Shown here piece by piece: positions 25,678 through 33,791 of a stretch of 64,000 nucleotides of DNA. The translations under genes and the position numbers were made by a program. Under the pieces are notes generated by a model that did no database searches, was not told where the DNA came from, and was given only the letters and a program-made list of their open reading frames with translations. How positions within the stretch are numbered: the stretch's first letter is position 1; the number at the start of each line of letters is the position of its first letter. This DNA comes from DASSUW01 sp963803335 (GTDB lineage Bacteria; Actinomycetota; Thermoleophilia; Solirubrobacterales; Solirubrobacteraceae), in NCBI GenBank assembly GCA_963803335.1, contig CAWDME010000009.1, positions 186,001-250,000 of the forward strand, given 5' to 3'.

Positions 25678-26030
25678 AGAAGCTCCTGGAGCCGATCCCC
25701 CGACAACTCTGCCTTGGGGACGAAGCCGCGGGCGCCGGAGCGCATGACGAGCGGCCCGAAGTCGGACGAGTCACGGCTGGAGACGAGGATCACCACCGGG
25801 CTGTTGGCGTTCCCCGTCAGGCGGGCGGCGACGTCGAACCCGTCGATATCGGGCAGCTGCACATCGAGCAGCACCACCTCCGGCTGCAGGCGCCCAGCCT
25901 CGGTCAGGGCGGACGCGCCGTCCGCCGCCTCGCCCACGACGTCGAACCCCTCGGCCTCGAGGAGGACTCGCGCAGTCGCGCGAAACGACGGATGGTCGTC
26001 CACGATCAAGACCCGGTGACCCACGTTCAC
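25674..26030 (-). CDS. receiver-only response regulator
   Basis: A 118-residue single receiver domain with no output domain. It has VDDH acidic residues near 11-13, the phosphorylation aspartate in LLDVQLPDIDG, a Ser in the switch position (VSSRDSS) and the conserved Lys in FVPKAEL. It is the first gene of a unit with the kinase and the NarL regulator, with the kinase start overlapping its stop. Such stand-alone receivers act as phosphate sinks or relay proteins; here it could tune the downstream pair. A near-palindromic site starts 30 bp upstream. Confidence 0.9.
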   Translation of the reverse strand: MNVGHRVLIVDDHPSFRATARVLLEAEGFDVVGEAADGASALTEAGRLQPEVVLLDVQLPDIDGFDVAARLTGNANSPVVILVSSRDSSDFGPLVMRSGARGFVPKAELSGDRLQELL

Positions 26031-26060
26031 AAGTCTGGCTGGGGCCGTTCAGCGCTCCAA

Positions 26061-26074
26061 TACGGCTGGCCGTA
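26061..26074. promoter_or_regulatory. near-palindrome, putative response-regulator operator of the two-component unit
   Basis: TACGGCTGGCCGTA has six-base inverted arms around a two-base centre, and equals the core of the perfect palindrome before the ABC ATPase except for one centre base. The 30-bp distance to the receiver start is close to the 26-bp distance in the ABC case. This suggests autoregulation plus control of the ABC exporter by one protein. Confidence 0.5.
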
Positions 26075-26105
26075 CCGGACGAAAGGACGGGCCCGTCCAG
26101 GGCTC

Positions 26106-26780
26106 CTACCTGCGCGAGCCTCCGATGGCCGCCGCGATCTCACGCACCGCGGCCTGCGGATCCGGCGCGCCGAACACCGCCGTCCCGGCCACGAACGCCG
26201 TCGCCCCCGCCCCGGCGCAGGGGCCGGCGGTCTCGGCGTCGATGCCGCCGTCGACCTCGATCGCCGGCCCCGGGCCGAGCAGCCCGCGCAGCCGCTCGAG
26301 CTTGGCGATCGAGCCCGGCAGGAATGCCTGGCCGCCCCAGCCGGGGTTGACCGTCATGCACAGCAGCACGTCGATGTCGGCCACCAGCTCGGACGCCGCC
26401 GCGACCGGCGTGGCCGGGCACAGCGCAAGGCCGGCCGTGCAGCCCGCCTCGTGGATGGCCTGCAGGGCGTAGTGCGCGTGCGGCGTCGCCTCGGCGTGGA
26501 CGGTGATGTTGTCCGCGCCCGCCTTCGCGAAGTCGGCGACCTGGCGCTCGGGCCGCTCGATCATCAGGTGCACGTCGATGATCGCCCCGGCGGCGTGGAC
26601 CTGGTCGGCGAGCGCCTCGACAGCCAGCGGGCCCATCGTGATCGGCGGCACGAAGTGGCCGTCCATCACGTCGACGTGGATCGTGCGCGCGCCGGCGTCC
26701 AGCACGGTGGCCACCTGCTCGCTCAGGCGCGCGAAGTCGGCGGCCAGGATCGACGGCGCGACGCCGTCCGGCACCGTCAT
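26106..26780 (-). CDS. rpe: ribulose-phosphate 3-epimerase
   Basis: About 224 residues from an ATG that overlaps the zinc-ribbon stop (ATGA). It has the TIM-barrel signatures APSILAADF (about 8-16), HVDVMDGHFVPPITMGP with metal ligands, and MTVNPGWGGQAF. It interconverts ribulose-5-phosphate and xylulose-5-phosphate in the pentose phosphate pathway. It is the last gene of the fmt-rsmB-type cluster, a placement common in actinobacteria. A longer N-terminal reading (12 residues) exists but would overlap the previous gene more deeply. Confidence 0.95.
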   Translation of the reverse strand: MTVPDGVAPSILAADFARLSEQVATVLDAGARTIHVDVMDGHFVPPITMGPLAVEALADQVHAAGAIIDVHLMIERPERQVADFAKAGADNITVHAEATPHAHYALQAIHEAGCTAGLALCPATPVAAASELVADIDVLLCMTVNPGWGGQAFLPGSIAKLERLRGLLGPGPAIEVDGGIDAETAGPCAGAGATAFVAGTAVFGAPDPQAAVREIAAAIGGSRR

Positions 26781-27004
26781 ATGGGCTGGAGCATCGAGCT
26801 CCGGCAGTGGTTGCACACGTACAGCGCGGTGTCGGACATCCGCACGATCGTCGAGTGCTCGCCGCAGTTCGGGCAGACCGACATCAGCTCGAACCGGTGC
26901 AGGCAGTTAACGCAGCGGTAGCGGCCGGGCAGGTTGGTCGGGCGCAGCCACGGCTCGTGGCAGTTCGGGCAGACGTCGCCGAGATCCACGTGTTCGCCGC
27001 TCAT
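26777..27004 (-). CDS. small double zinc-ribbon protein
   Basis: A 75-residue protein that begins MSGEHVD at an ATG overlapping the rsmB stop (ATGA) and ends overlapping the rpe start. Four CxxC knuckles (CPNC near 12, CVNC near 31, CPNC near 44, CNHC near 63) would hold two zinc ions. The protein has no other domain. Its place between rsmB and rpe, translationally coupled at both ends, suggests a conserved role linked to translation or RNA binding. The function is unknown. Confidence 0.85.
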   Translation of the reverse strand: MSGEHVDLGDVCPNCHEPWLRPTNLPGRYRCVNCLHRFELMSVCPNCGEHSTIVRMSDTALYVCNHCRSSMLQPI

Positions 27005-28401
27005 GCCCGCCTCAACCGTGCGAAGAAGAATCCGTCCGTGCCGTCCCGATGCGGGAGTGACTGCTGCACTGATGGCACGCTCGGATGGTCCCAGACCGGG
27101 AGGTCGGATGGCGGCCGCTCGATCGCGAAGTCGCTGTGACGGGCCAGAAACGCGTCGATCTGCCGCTCGTTCTCCTGCGGCGAGATCGTGCAGGTCGAGT
27201 ACACGAGCACGCCGCCCGGGCGCAGCGCCTGCGCGCCCGCGTCGAGGATCGCGGCCTGCGTGGCGGTGAGCGCGGCGACCGTGCCCGGCTCCTTGCGCCA
27301 GCGCGCGTCGGGCCGCGCGGCGAGCGTGCCGAGGTCCGAGCACGGCGGGTCGACGAGCACGCGGTCGAACGTGCCGTCGACCGGCGCGGCGGCGTCGGCG
27401 ATGCGGACCTCGACGCACGTCGCCCCCATCCGGGCGGCGGTGCGCTGGAGGGCGTCGGCGCGGCCGGCGTGGCGCTCGACGGCGACGATCCGGCCCGTGT
27501 CGCGCATCAGCGCGGCCAGGTGCGTGGTCTTGCCGCCGGGCGCGGCGCAGAGGTCGAGCACGCGCTCTCCCGGCTCGGGCGCCACAGCGCGCGCCACGGC
27601 CATCGCGGCGCGCGATTGCGGCATGAATAGGCCCTCCTCCCACAGCGGCGAGGAGAACGCGTCGAACGGGGCGTCGAGCACCAGCCCCTCCGGGAGCCGC
27701 TCGGCGCCGTGCACGGGCACCGGCAGCCGCGCCGCAAGCTCGGCGGGCGCGATCCGCACCGTGTTGGCGCGCAGCGCCGCCTCGGCCGCCTCGTTGTCGG
27801 CCGCCATCAGCGCGCGGGCGGCATCCGGCCCGAGCGCGTCGAACCACAGCTCGGCGATCCACGGCGGATGCGAATGGCGCAGGGCCGCCTCGGTGGCCGT
27901 GGCCTCGGGCAGCGCCGTGACGATCCCGCGCGCCTCGCGCGCCGCCCGCCGCAGCACGGCGTTGACGAGCCGGGCGCCGCCGCGCGAGCTGGCCTTGGCG
28001 AGCTCGACCGACTCGGTGACCGCCGCGTGCGCGGGAATCCGGTCGAGGAACGCGAGCTGCAGCACGCCGAGCCGCAGCGCGGCGAGCACCCCCGGGTCGA
28101 GCTGCTTCACCGGCCGCTCGGCCAGCGCCTCGATCACGTGGTCCAGCGTGGCGCGGCGCTGGACGGCGCCGTACGCGAGGCGTGTCGCGAGCGCGCGGTC
28201 GCGCGGCCCGAGCGCGAGCCGACGCGCTTCGGCATGCAGCGCCTGGTCGGCGTACGCTCCGTCCTCGAAGACGCGCCTGACGACCGCGTACGCGCAGGCG
28301 CGCGCGACTGCGACGTTCGCGACCTGACCGCGCGGGTAACCCTTCCGGCGGGAGTGACGATCCGGTGAATGGCCGGATTCCTGTTTTTTGGGGTCTCGCA
28401 A
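27001..28401 (-). CDS. rsmB: 16S rRNA (cytosine-967-C5) methyltransferase
   Basis: A 466-residue protein with an N-terminal NusB-like RNA-binding domain (about 28-160) and a C-terminal SAM methyltransferase. Motif I is LDLCAAPGGKTTHLA, the first catalytic-region motif is VDPPCSDLG, and the nucleophile Cys is in YSTCTISPQEN. It methylates C967 of 16S rRNA. The TTG used is the only plausible start before the NusB domain, giving an odd basic N-terminal tail of 25 residues. In related genomes fmt and rsmB are adjacent; here a 1.5-kb plus-strand gene lies between them. Confidence 0.93.
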   Translation of the reverse strand: MRDPKKQESGHSPDRHSRRKGYPRGQVANVAVARACAYAVVRRVFEDGAYADQALHAEARRLALGPRDRALATRLAYGAVQRRATLDHVIEALAERPVKQLDPGVLAALRLGVLQLAFLDRIPAHAAVTESVELAKASSRGGARLVNAVLRRAAREARGIVTALPEATATEAALRHSHPPWIAELWFDALGPDAARALMAADNEAAEAALRANTVRIAPAELAARLPVPVHGAERLPEGLVLDAPFDAFSSPLWEEGLFMPQSRAAMAVARAVAPEPGERVLDLCAAPGGKTTHLAALMRDTGRIVAVERHAGRADALQRTAARMGATCVEVRIADAAAPVDGTFDRVLVDPPCSDLGTLAARPDARWRKEPGTVAALTATQAAILDAGAQALRPGGVLVYSTCTISPQENERQIDAFLARHSDFAIERPPSDLPVWDHPSVPSVQQSLPHRDGTDGFFFARLRRA

Positions 28402-28489
28402 TTTGACTTGGTTTTGCAGGTTGTTCTATCGCCGTCGAACGTTTGTCCATTCCGGCACGGAAACGCTCAACTTTCGTGGCATTGGGGCT

Positions 28490-28516
28490 TAAGCAACCCG
28501 TAGAACTTGCCGATAG
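28490..28516 (+). promoter_or_regulatory. sigma-28 (FliA/SigD/WhiG)-like promoter
   Basis: The sequence TAAG at 28490-28493, a 15-base spacer, then GCCGATAG at 28509-28516 matches the sigma-28 consensus TAAA-N15-GCCGATAA except for the last base of each element. Transcription would start near 28523, just before the ribosome site GGAAGGGG and the ATG at 28540. That geometry fits a working promoter with a very short leader. It would put the downstream surface protein under flagellar/developmental sigma control. Confidence 0.6.
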
Positions 28517-28539
28517 CTGCCTCGGAAGGGGATTTGAAC

Positions 28540-30027
28540 ATGTCGCTGACGAACACCAATCGCGAGGGCCAGCGCCAGATGCGCGCCGGTGGCCTGCGCG
28601 ATCTGCGGTTCGCCGGCACCGTGGCAGCCGGACTGGTCGCTGGGGTGCTCGGCGTTGGAGCCCTGAGTGCTCCGCTCCTCGGTTGGACCGACTGGCCCGA
28701 CAAGCTTCAGCCCGGCGGTCAGTCGACCGTCCAGATGCGCTCTCCGGAGCAGCGTCAGGCGATCGCACAGCCGCCGCGCAGCGGTAGCCGCACGCCGGTC
28801 GGCCCGCCGGCCGTCCCGGGCGTGGGCACCGCCACGGCGCTCGTGATCGCGCCGCTTACGGGCACGACCACCACCGGCACGGGCAGCACGCCCGCCGTCG
28901 TGCGCACCGGCACCCGCGTCGGCAGCAGCACCCAGGACGGCGGCTCCGGTGCCGGCTTCGGCGGCTCCGGCTTCGTGGCCCCCACGGACGCGGCCGACAG
29001 TGACGGCGACGGCATCCCGGACGCGTACGAGAACGCCTATGGCGGCAACCTCGACCCGAACGCGGACGACGACGCCGACGGCCTCAGCAACATCGACGAG
29101 TTTCACCTGCTCACCTCGCCGCTCAACGGCTCGACCAACGGCACTCCCGACGGCGAGCTGGACTCGGACGGCGACGGCCTGAGCAACGCCGCCGAGGCCG
29201 CCCTGGGCTCGCTCCCGTGGGTCCCGGACAGCAACGGCGACGGCACGCCCGACGGCGCTGACGATCCCGACGGCGACGGCGTCCCGAGCGCCGACGAGGA
29301 GACCGCCGGCACCGACCCGACGACGGCTGAGCCGACGCCGATCGCGCCCGCGCCGATCACCATCCCCGTCGACAACGCGCCGGACGAGACGCCCGCGCCG
29401 CCGAAGGACGACGACGGCAGCGGCCAGAACCCGGTCGGCACGCAGCCCGACCCGGTGAAGATCGTGCACCCGCACGACGACAGCGGCGACGGGCCCACTC
29501 CGCCCGCCCCGCCCGCGCCGGTCGACAACCCGACGACCCCGGTCGACGCGCCCACCGCGGCCGCCCTCCACACGACGCCGCTCGACACCGGGCACACGCA
29601 TACGGCATCGGCCCTCCCGGCCGACCCGGCCCCGACGCACGCCGATCAGGCGCCCGCGCACAGCGATCCGGCGCCGACGCACGCCGATCAGGCTCCCGCG
29701 CACAGCGATCCGGCGCCGACGCACGCCGATCAGGCTCCCGCGCACAGCGACCCGGCCCCGGCTCCGAAGGCCGACCCGGCCCCGGCCGCCGCGCAGGCTG
29801 CTCCGGCTCCGGCCGCCGCGCCCGCGCCGACCCCGGCCGTCGCCCCGGCCCCGGCCCCCGCTCCGGCCCCCGCCCCGGCTCCGGCGCAGACGGCCCCGGC
29901 CCCCGCGCCCGCCCCGGCCCCCGCGCCCGCCGCGGCTCCGGCGCCCGCCGCGGCTCCGGCCCCCGCCCCGGCCCCGGCGCCCGCCGCCGCTCCGGCCAAG
30001 ACGCCCGCCCCCGCCCCCGCTCAGTAA
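28540..30027 (+). CDS. surface-anchored thrombospondin type-3 repeat protein with Pro/Ala-rich stalk
   Basis: A 495-residue protein. The ATG has a GGAAGGGG ribosome site about eight bases upstream. A membrane segment near residues 25-46 (VAAGLVAGVLGVGALSAPLL) serves as signal or anchor. After a Ser/Thr/Gly-rich linker come four or five acidic Ca2+-binding loops of the DSDGDGIPD type (about 153-265), as in thrombospondin type-3 repeats. The rest is a low-complexity Pro/Ala/Asp stalk, including three exact 14-residue tandem units, and the protein ends without LPxTG or a C-terminal helix. A role as a Ca2+-dependent surface or cell-wall-spanning protein is likely; its partner is unknown. Confidence 0.85.
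   Translation: MSLTNTNREGQRQMRAGGLRDLRFAGTVAAGLVAGVLGVGALSAPLLGWTDWPDKLQPGGQSTVQMRSPEQRQAIAQPPRSGSRTPVGPPAVPGVGTATALVIAPLTGTTTTGTGSTPAVVRTGTRVGSSTQDGGSGAGFGGSGFVAPTDAADSDGDGIPDAYENAYGGNLDPNADDDADGLSNIDEFHLLTSPLNGSTNGTPDGELDSDGDGLSNAAEAALGSLPWVPDSNGDGTPDGADDPDGDGVPSADEETAGTDPTTAEPTPIAPAPITIPVDNAPDETPAPPKDDDGSGQNPVGTQPDPVKIVHPHDDSGDGPTPPAPPAPVDNPTTPVDAPTAAALHTTPLDTGHTHTASALPADPAPTHADQAPAHSDPAPTHADQAPAHSDPAPTHADQAPAHSDPAPAPKADPAPAAAQAAPAPAAAPAPTPAVAPAPAPAPAPAPAPAQTAPAPAPAPAPAPAAAPAPAAAPAPAPAPAPAAAPAKTPAPAPAQ
29623..29748 (+). repeat. three tandem 42-bp coding repeats
   Basis: Three consecutive 42-bp units encode the 14-residue sequence DPAPTHADQAPAHS. Units two and three are nearly identical, and unit one differs at a few third positions. 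They lie inside the Pro/Ala-rich stalk and probably vary in number between strains through slipped-strand events. Confidence 0.9.
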
Positions 30028-30045
30028 CCACGCCTCTCCTCCTCA

Positions 30046-30074
30046 CCGTCCGGCCGCCTCGCGCGGCCGGACGG
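30046..30074. terminator. strong hairpin between convergent genes
   Basis: Arms CCGTCCGGCCGC and GCGGCCGGACGG (12 bp, perfect) enclose the five-base loop CTCGC. The hairpin stands 19 bp after the surface-protein stop and 39 bp after the end of fmt. There is no U-run on either strand; a hairpin-only bidirectional terminator is likely. Confidence 0.7.
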
Positions 30075-30113
30075 CGTTAAGGACCGGATGCGAACGAGCG
30101 CCAGCGCGCGGGA

Positions 30114-30986
30114 TCAGAGCCCGTCTCGGTGCCCGCGCAACCAATCGGCCGCGGCCATCGGCCGTCCACCGGGCGGCCGGATCTCGGTCAGCTCGAGCCC
30201 GCCGAACAGCAGCCGCCCGGCCTCCGCGCGCAGCCCCGCGGACGACTCGCCGGCCACGCGCGCCGCGATCACGCCGAGGAAGTCGCCGTCGGCCAGTGGC
30301 ACGCGCGCGCCGATGTGCGGGCGCAGCGCACGCACCGTGCGCTCGAGCTCCTCGGCGGGGCGCTCCGGGTCGAGCGAGCGGTCGGCGGCCTCGATCTTGT
30401 GAGCGTAGGTCACCGCGGCCTCTTCCTGCTCGGCGAACGGCGGCCGCTCGTCGAGCGCGCGCACCAGCAGCTCGCCGCCGAGCACCTGAAGGCGTTGCGC
30501 GAGCGTGCCGTAGTCGTCCTCGGGCGCGATCGGCTCGGCCTCCTGGAGGCACACGGGGCCGGAGTCGAGCCCTTCGGTCAGGCGCATGATGGACACGCCG
30601 GTCTCGGCGTCGCCGGCCATGATCGCCCGCTCGACCGGCGCGGCGCCGCGCCAGCGCGGGAGCAGCGACGGGTGGACGTTGAGCATCTCGTAGGCGGACA
30701 GCAGCGGCTCCTTGACCAGCACGCCGTAGGCACACACGCACAACGCTTCGGGCACCACGGCGGCGATCGCTGCGAGCGGCTCGGGCTCGTGCAGCCGCTC
30801 CGGCTGGATCACCTCGAGCCCGAGCTCGCGCGCCCGCACCGCCACCGGCGGCGACTGGACCTGGCGCCCGCGACCCTTCGGGCGGTCAGGCCGTGTGACG
30901 ACGAGCCCTGGCCGGTGCGGGCTGTCGGCCAGGCGGTCGAGGACGGCGGCAGCGAAGGCGGAGGTGCCGAGATAGACCGTCTTCAC
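30114..30986 (-). CDS. fmt: methionyl-tRNA formyltransferase
   Basis: A 290-residue protein with a GTG start overlapping the def stop (GTGA). The N-terminal Rossmann domain opens MKTVYLGTSAFA, and the catalytic motif LNVHPSLLPRWRGAAP (about 102-117) contains the Asn-His pair. The C-terminal domain binds tRNA. It formylates initiator Met-tRNA using 10-formyl-tetrahydrofolate. It sits in the order priA-def-fmt, as in many actinobacteria, but rsmB is displaced by the inserted gene. Confidence 0.95.
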   Translation of the reverse strand: MKTVYLGTSAFAAAVLDRLADSPHRPGLVVTRPDRPKGRGRQVQSPPVAVRARELGLEVIQPERLHEPEPLAAIAAVVPEALCVCAYGVLVKEPLLSAYEMLNVHPSLLPRWRGAAPVERAIMAGDAETGVSIMRLTEGLDSGPVCLQEAEPIAPEDDYGTLAQRLQVLGGELLVRALDERPPFAEQEEAAVTYAHKIEAADRSLDPERPAEELERTVRALRPHIGARVPLADGDFLGVIAARVAGESSAGLRAEAGRLLFGGLELTEIRPPGGRPMAAADWLRGHRDGL

Positions 30987-31597
30987 GCGCTGACGGCGGG
31001 GGCCGAGTCGGCCGGCCTGCCCGCCATCGCCTCGCGCATGGCGCGCATGGCCTGCTTGCGCTGGTCGCGGCTCGTGCGATCGAGGATCAGGACGCCGTCG
31101 AGATGGTCGATCTCGTGCTGGATCACGCGCGCCTCGAGCCCGGAGGCCTCGACGACGACCGGAGCACCGTGCTCGTCGCTGGCGCGGACGCGCACGTGGA
31201 TCGGCCGCTCGACCTCGACGCTGACGCCGGGCAGCGACAGGCAGCCCTCGTCCATCGTCTCGAGGTCGTCGCTCTTGTACTCGAACTCGGGATTGATGAG
31301 CACGCCCAGCGCGGCGTCGGGGTCGACGCGGTACACGAGCAGCCGGTGCATGACGCCGAGCTGCGTGGCGGCGAGGCCGATGCCGAGCGCATCGTCCATC
31401 AGCTGGCCCATCCGCTGGACCTCCTGCGCGAGCGCGTCGTCGAAGACTTCGATCTCCCGCGCGCGGCTGCGCAGGGCCGGGTCGCCGTACACGCGCACGT
31501 GCCGCAGCGCGGCCTCGCGACGGGCGCGGGTCGCGGGATCGAGCCGCTCCTGGTGCGCCTCGGTCGCCTCCGGCTGGACGGTCTGCTCTTCGGCCAT
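30983..31597 (-). CDS. def: peptide deformylase
   Basis: About 204 residues starting at MAEEQTVQ; a longer reading upstream runs into priA. The three family motifs are GIGLAATQLG (motif 1), EGCLSLPG with the metal-ligand Cys (motif 2) and HEIDHLDG with the two His ligands and catalytic Glu (motif 3). It removes the formyl group from new proteins. The stop overlaps the fmt start. The first 30 residues are acidic/charged and not part of the conserved fold. Confidence 0.95.
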   Translation of the reverse strand: MAEEQTVQPEATEAHQERLDPATRARREAALRHVRVYGDPALRSRAREIEVFDDALAQEVQRMGQLMDDALGIGLAATQLGVMHRLLVYRVDPDAALGVLINPEFEYKSDDLETMDEGCLSLPGVSVEVERPIHVRVRASDEHGAPVVVEASGLEARVIQHEIDHLDGVLILDRTSRDQRKQAMRAMREAMAGRPADSAPAVSA

Positions 31598-31634
31598 CGA
31601 GCCGTCGAGTGTAGTGGCCGGTCTAGTGGACCCA

Positions 31635-33698
31635 TCACTGGGGATCGACGTCCACGGAGAAGGCCACGGCGCGCAGTGCACGGTCGCGCGCGGCGGCTTC
31701 GACCGCCGCCGCCGTGGCGCGGATCGCGGTGACGCGCTCGGTCGTCTTCACGACGACCTGGCGGCGCTCGCGACCGCGCAGGCGGAACAGCGGCGCCGGG
31801 CCGAGTATCTCGGAGGCGGCGCCGACGCCACCCGCGATCGCGGTGGCGACCTGCGCCGCGGCCGCGCGCACGGGCTCGGCCGCCTCGGCGGAGACGACGA
31901 TCCGGATCAGCTCGGCGAACGGCGGGTAGCGCAGCGCGCGCCGGCGCTCGAGCTCGCCGGCCAGGAAGCCCTCGGTGTCGTGGCGCGAGGCGGCCTCGAT
32001 CGCGGGCGCGTCGGGCGCCGTCGTCTGCACGAGCACGCGGCCACCCTCCGGGCCGCGCCCGGCGCGGCCGGCGAGCTGGGCGATCAGCGCGAACGTGCGC
32101 TCCTCGGCACGGAAGTCGGGGAAGCGCAGCGTGCTGTCGGCGTCGAGCACCACGCCGAGCGTGACGTCCGGGAAGTCGTGCCCCTTGGCGACCATCTGGG
32201 TGCCGAGCAGCACGCCCATCGGGGTGGCGTGGAAGCGGGCCAGCAGCTCGGGCACGGCGTCCTTGGTCGCGGCCGTGTCGGCGTCGAGCCGGAAGATCGG
32301 CGCGTCGAGCGCCTGCTGCAGCTCGGCCTCGATGCGCTCGGTGCCCGCGCCGTAGCGGGCGACGGCCAGGGAGCCGCAGGCGTCGCAGCGCTGCGGCACG
32401 CGCTCGCGGTGCCCGCAGTGGTGGCAGGCGATGACGCCCTCGGCGCGGTGCAGCACGAGCGCGACCTCGCACTGCGGGCACTCCCAGACCTTGCCGCACG
32501 AACGGCAGGTGAGGAAGTTCGACCAGCCGCGCCGGTTGAGCAGGACGATCGACTTGCGGCTCGCCTGCAGCGCGCGACGCGTGAGCGGGTGCAGCGGGTG
32601 CTGAGCCGCGCGCATGTCGAGCACGCGCACGGGCGGCAGCGGGCGCGCGTCGACGCGGTCCGGGAGGCGCAGGTGCCCAAGGGCGCTCCACGTCTCGGGG
32701 CGCGGTGTCGCCGAGCCGGCGAGCAGCGTCGCGCCGGCGCGGCGCGCCCGCTCGGCGGCGACGTGGCGGGCGTCGTAGCGCGGGTCGCCCTCGTGCTTGT
32801 ACGAGCTGTCGTGCTCCTCGTCGATCACGACGAGCCCGAGGTCGGCGACGGGCGCGAACACCGCCGAGCGGGGGCCGACGGCGATTCGTGCCTCGCCCGA
32901 GCGCAGCCGTCGCCACTCGTCGTAGCGCTCGCCTTCAGACAGGGCGGAGTGCAGCAGCGCGACCGTGTCGCCGAAGCGGGCCTGGAAGCGCGCGACGGTC
33001 TGCGGCGTCAGCGCGATCTCCGGCACGAGCACGATCACGCCGCGGCCGCCGTCGAGCGCCTCCGCGCAGGCGCGCAGGTAGACCTCGGTCTTGCCCGAGC
33101 CGGTGACGCCGTGCAGCAGGTGCTCGCCGCCGTGCCGGACGGCGGCGACCGCGGCCGCCTGCTCGGGCGTGAGCTCGACCGCGCGGTCGGCGGCCGCGTT
33201 GGTCCGCGGCGCGCGCCGCCGGGCTTGCGGGACGATCTCCACCAGCCCGCGCGCTTCCAGGCGCCTAAGCGCCGCGAGCTCGCCGCCCGCCGGGCCGGGC
33301 AGCTGCTCGAGCAGCGCGCGCTGGTTATCCGTGAGCCGCTCGCCGTCGAGCGGTACGGCGCTGCGCTGTGCCCACAGCAGCGTGCGCGCGCGGCCCGGCG
33401 GCGGGAGCACGAGCGCGAGCGCGCGCGCCGGCGTCGAGCAGTACTCGTCCGCCATCCAGAGCGCGAGCTCGACCAGATCTCCCGGCACCGAGTCCTCGCG
33501 CACCCCGGCGGCGCGCACGAGCTTCTCCGCAGGCACCTCGGTCGTCGCGGCGACCTCGACGACGACCCCGTCCAATTTCTGACGCCCGAAGGGCACACGC
33601 ACAACCGAGCCCACGTGCACGGGCGCGTCCGGCGGCAGGTAGTCGAAGAGCCCGGACAACCGGCGCGTCGTGGTGAGGGGCTGTACGCGGGCGATCAC
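31635..33698 (-). CDS. priA: primosomal protein N' (replication restart helicase PriA)
   Basis: About 687 residues from a GTG (VIARVQPL). After an N-terminal 3'-DNA-end-binding domain, the helicase core has Walker A GVTGSGKTE and DEEH in LVVIDEEHDSSYKHEGDP. A four-Cys-pair zinc module follows (CRSCGKVWECPQC and CHHCGHRERVPQRCDACGS). The C-terminal helicase motif is QLAGRAGRGPEGG. Unlike some actinobacterial PriA homologues that lack helicase residues, all key motifs are present. It restarts stalled replication forks. It heads the priA-def-fmt unit and diverges from the ScyD-like gene. Confidence 0.93.
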   Translation of the reverse strand: MIARVQPLTTTRRLSGLFDYLPPDAPVHVGSVVRVPFGRQKLDGVVVEVAATTEVPAEKLVRAAGVREDSVPGDLVELALWMADEYCSTPARALALVLPPPGRARTLLWAQRSAVPLDGERLTDNQRALLEQLPGPAGGELAALRRLEARGLVEIVPQARRRAPRTNAAADRAVELTPEQAAAVAAVRHGGEHLLHGVTGSGKTEVYLRACAEALDGGRGVIVLVPEIALTPQTVARFQARFGDTVALLHSALSEGERYDEWRRLRSGEARIAVGPRSAVFAPVADLGLVVIDEEHDSSYKHEGDPRYDARHVAAERARRAGATLLAGSATPRPETWSALGHLRLPDRVDARPLPPVRVLDMRAAQHPLHPLTRRALQASRKSIVLLNRRGWSNFLTCRSCGKVWECPQCEVALVLHRAEGVIACHHCGHRERVPQRCDACGSLAVARYGAGTERIEAELQQALDAPIFRLDADTAATKDAVPELLARFHATPMGVLLGTQMVAKGHDFPDVTLGVVLDADSTLRFPDFRAEERTFALIAQLAGRAGRGPEGGRVLVQTTAPDAPAIEAASRHDTEGFLAGELERRRALRYPPFAELIRIVVSAEAAEPVRAAAAQVATAIAGGVGAASEILGPAPLFRLRGRERRQVVVKTTERVTAIRATAAAVEAAARDRALRAVAFSVDVDPQ

Positions 33699-33791
33699 GG
33701 CTGAAGACCATAGGCGCCGCTCCGGCCACTTCACCCCCGCGCGCGGTTGGGTTACGGTCGCCGCTCGACCCAACGAGAGGAGGAAGGGACG

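Noticed and set aside
28402..28489. Possible riboswitch or structured leader, with stem CACG(g)AAA / TTTCGTG at 28456-28478
   Set aside because: It lies upstream of the proposed sigma-28 promoter, does not match c-di-GMP, c-di-AMP or other classes I know, and would not be in the message.
30129..33704. 1191-codon plus-strand frame opposite fmt-def-priA
   Set aside because: Antisense shadow; three well-motifed enzymes occupy the opposite strand.
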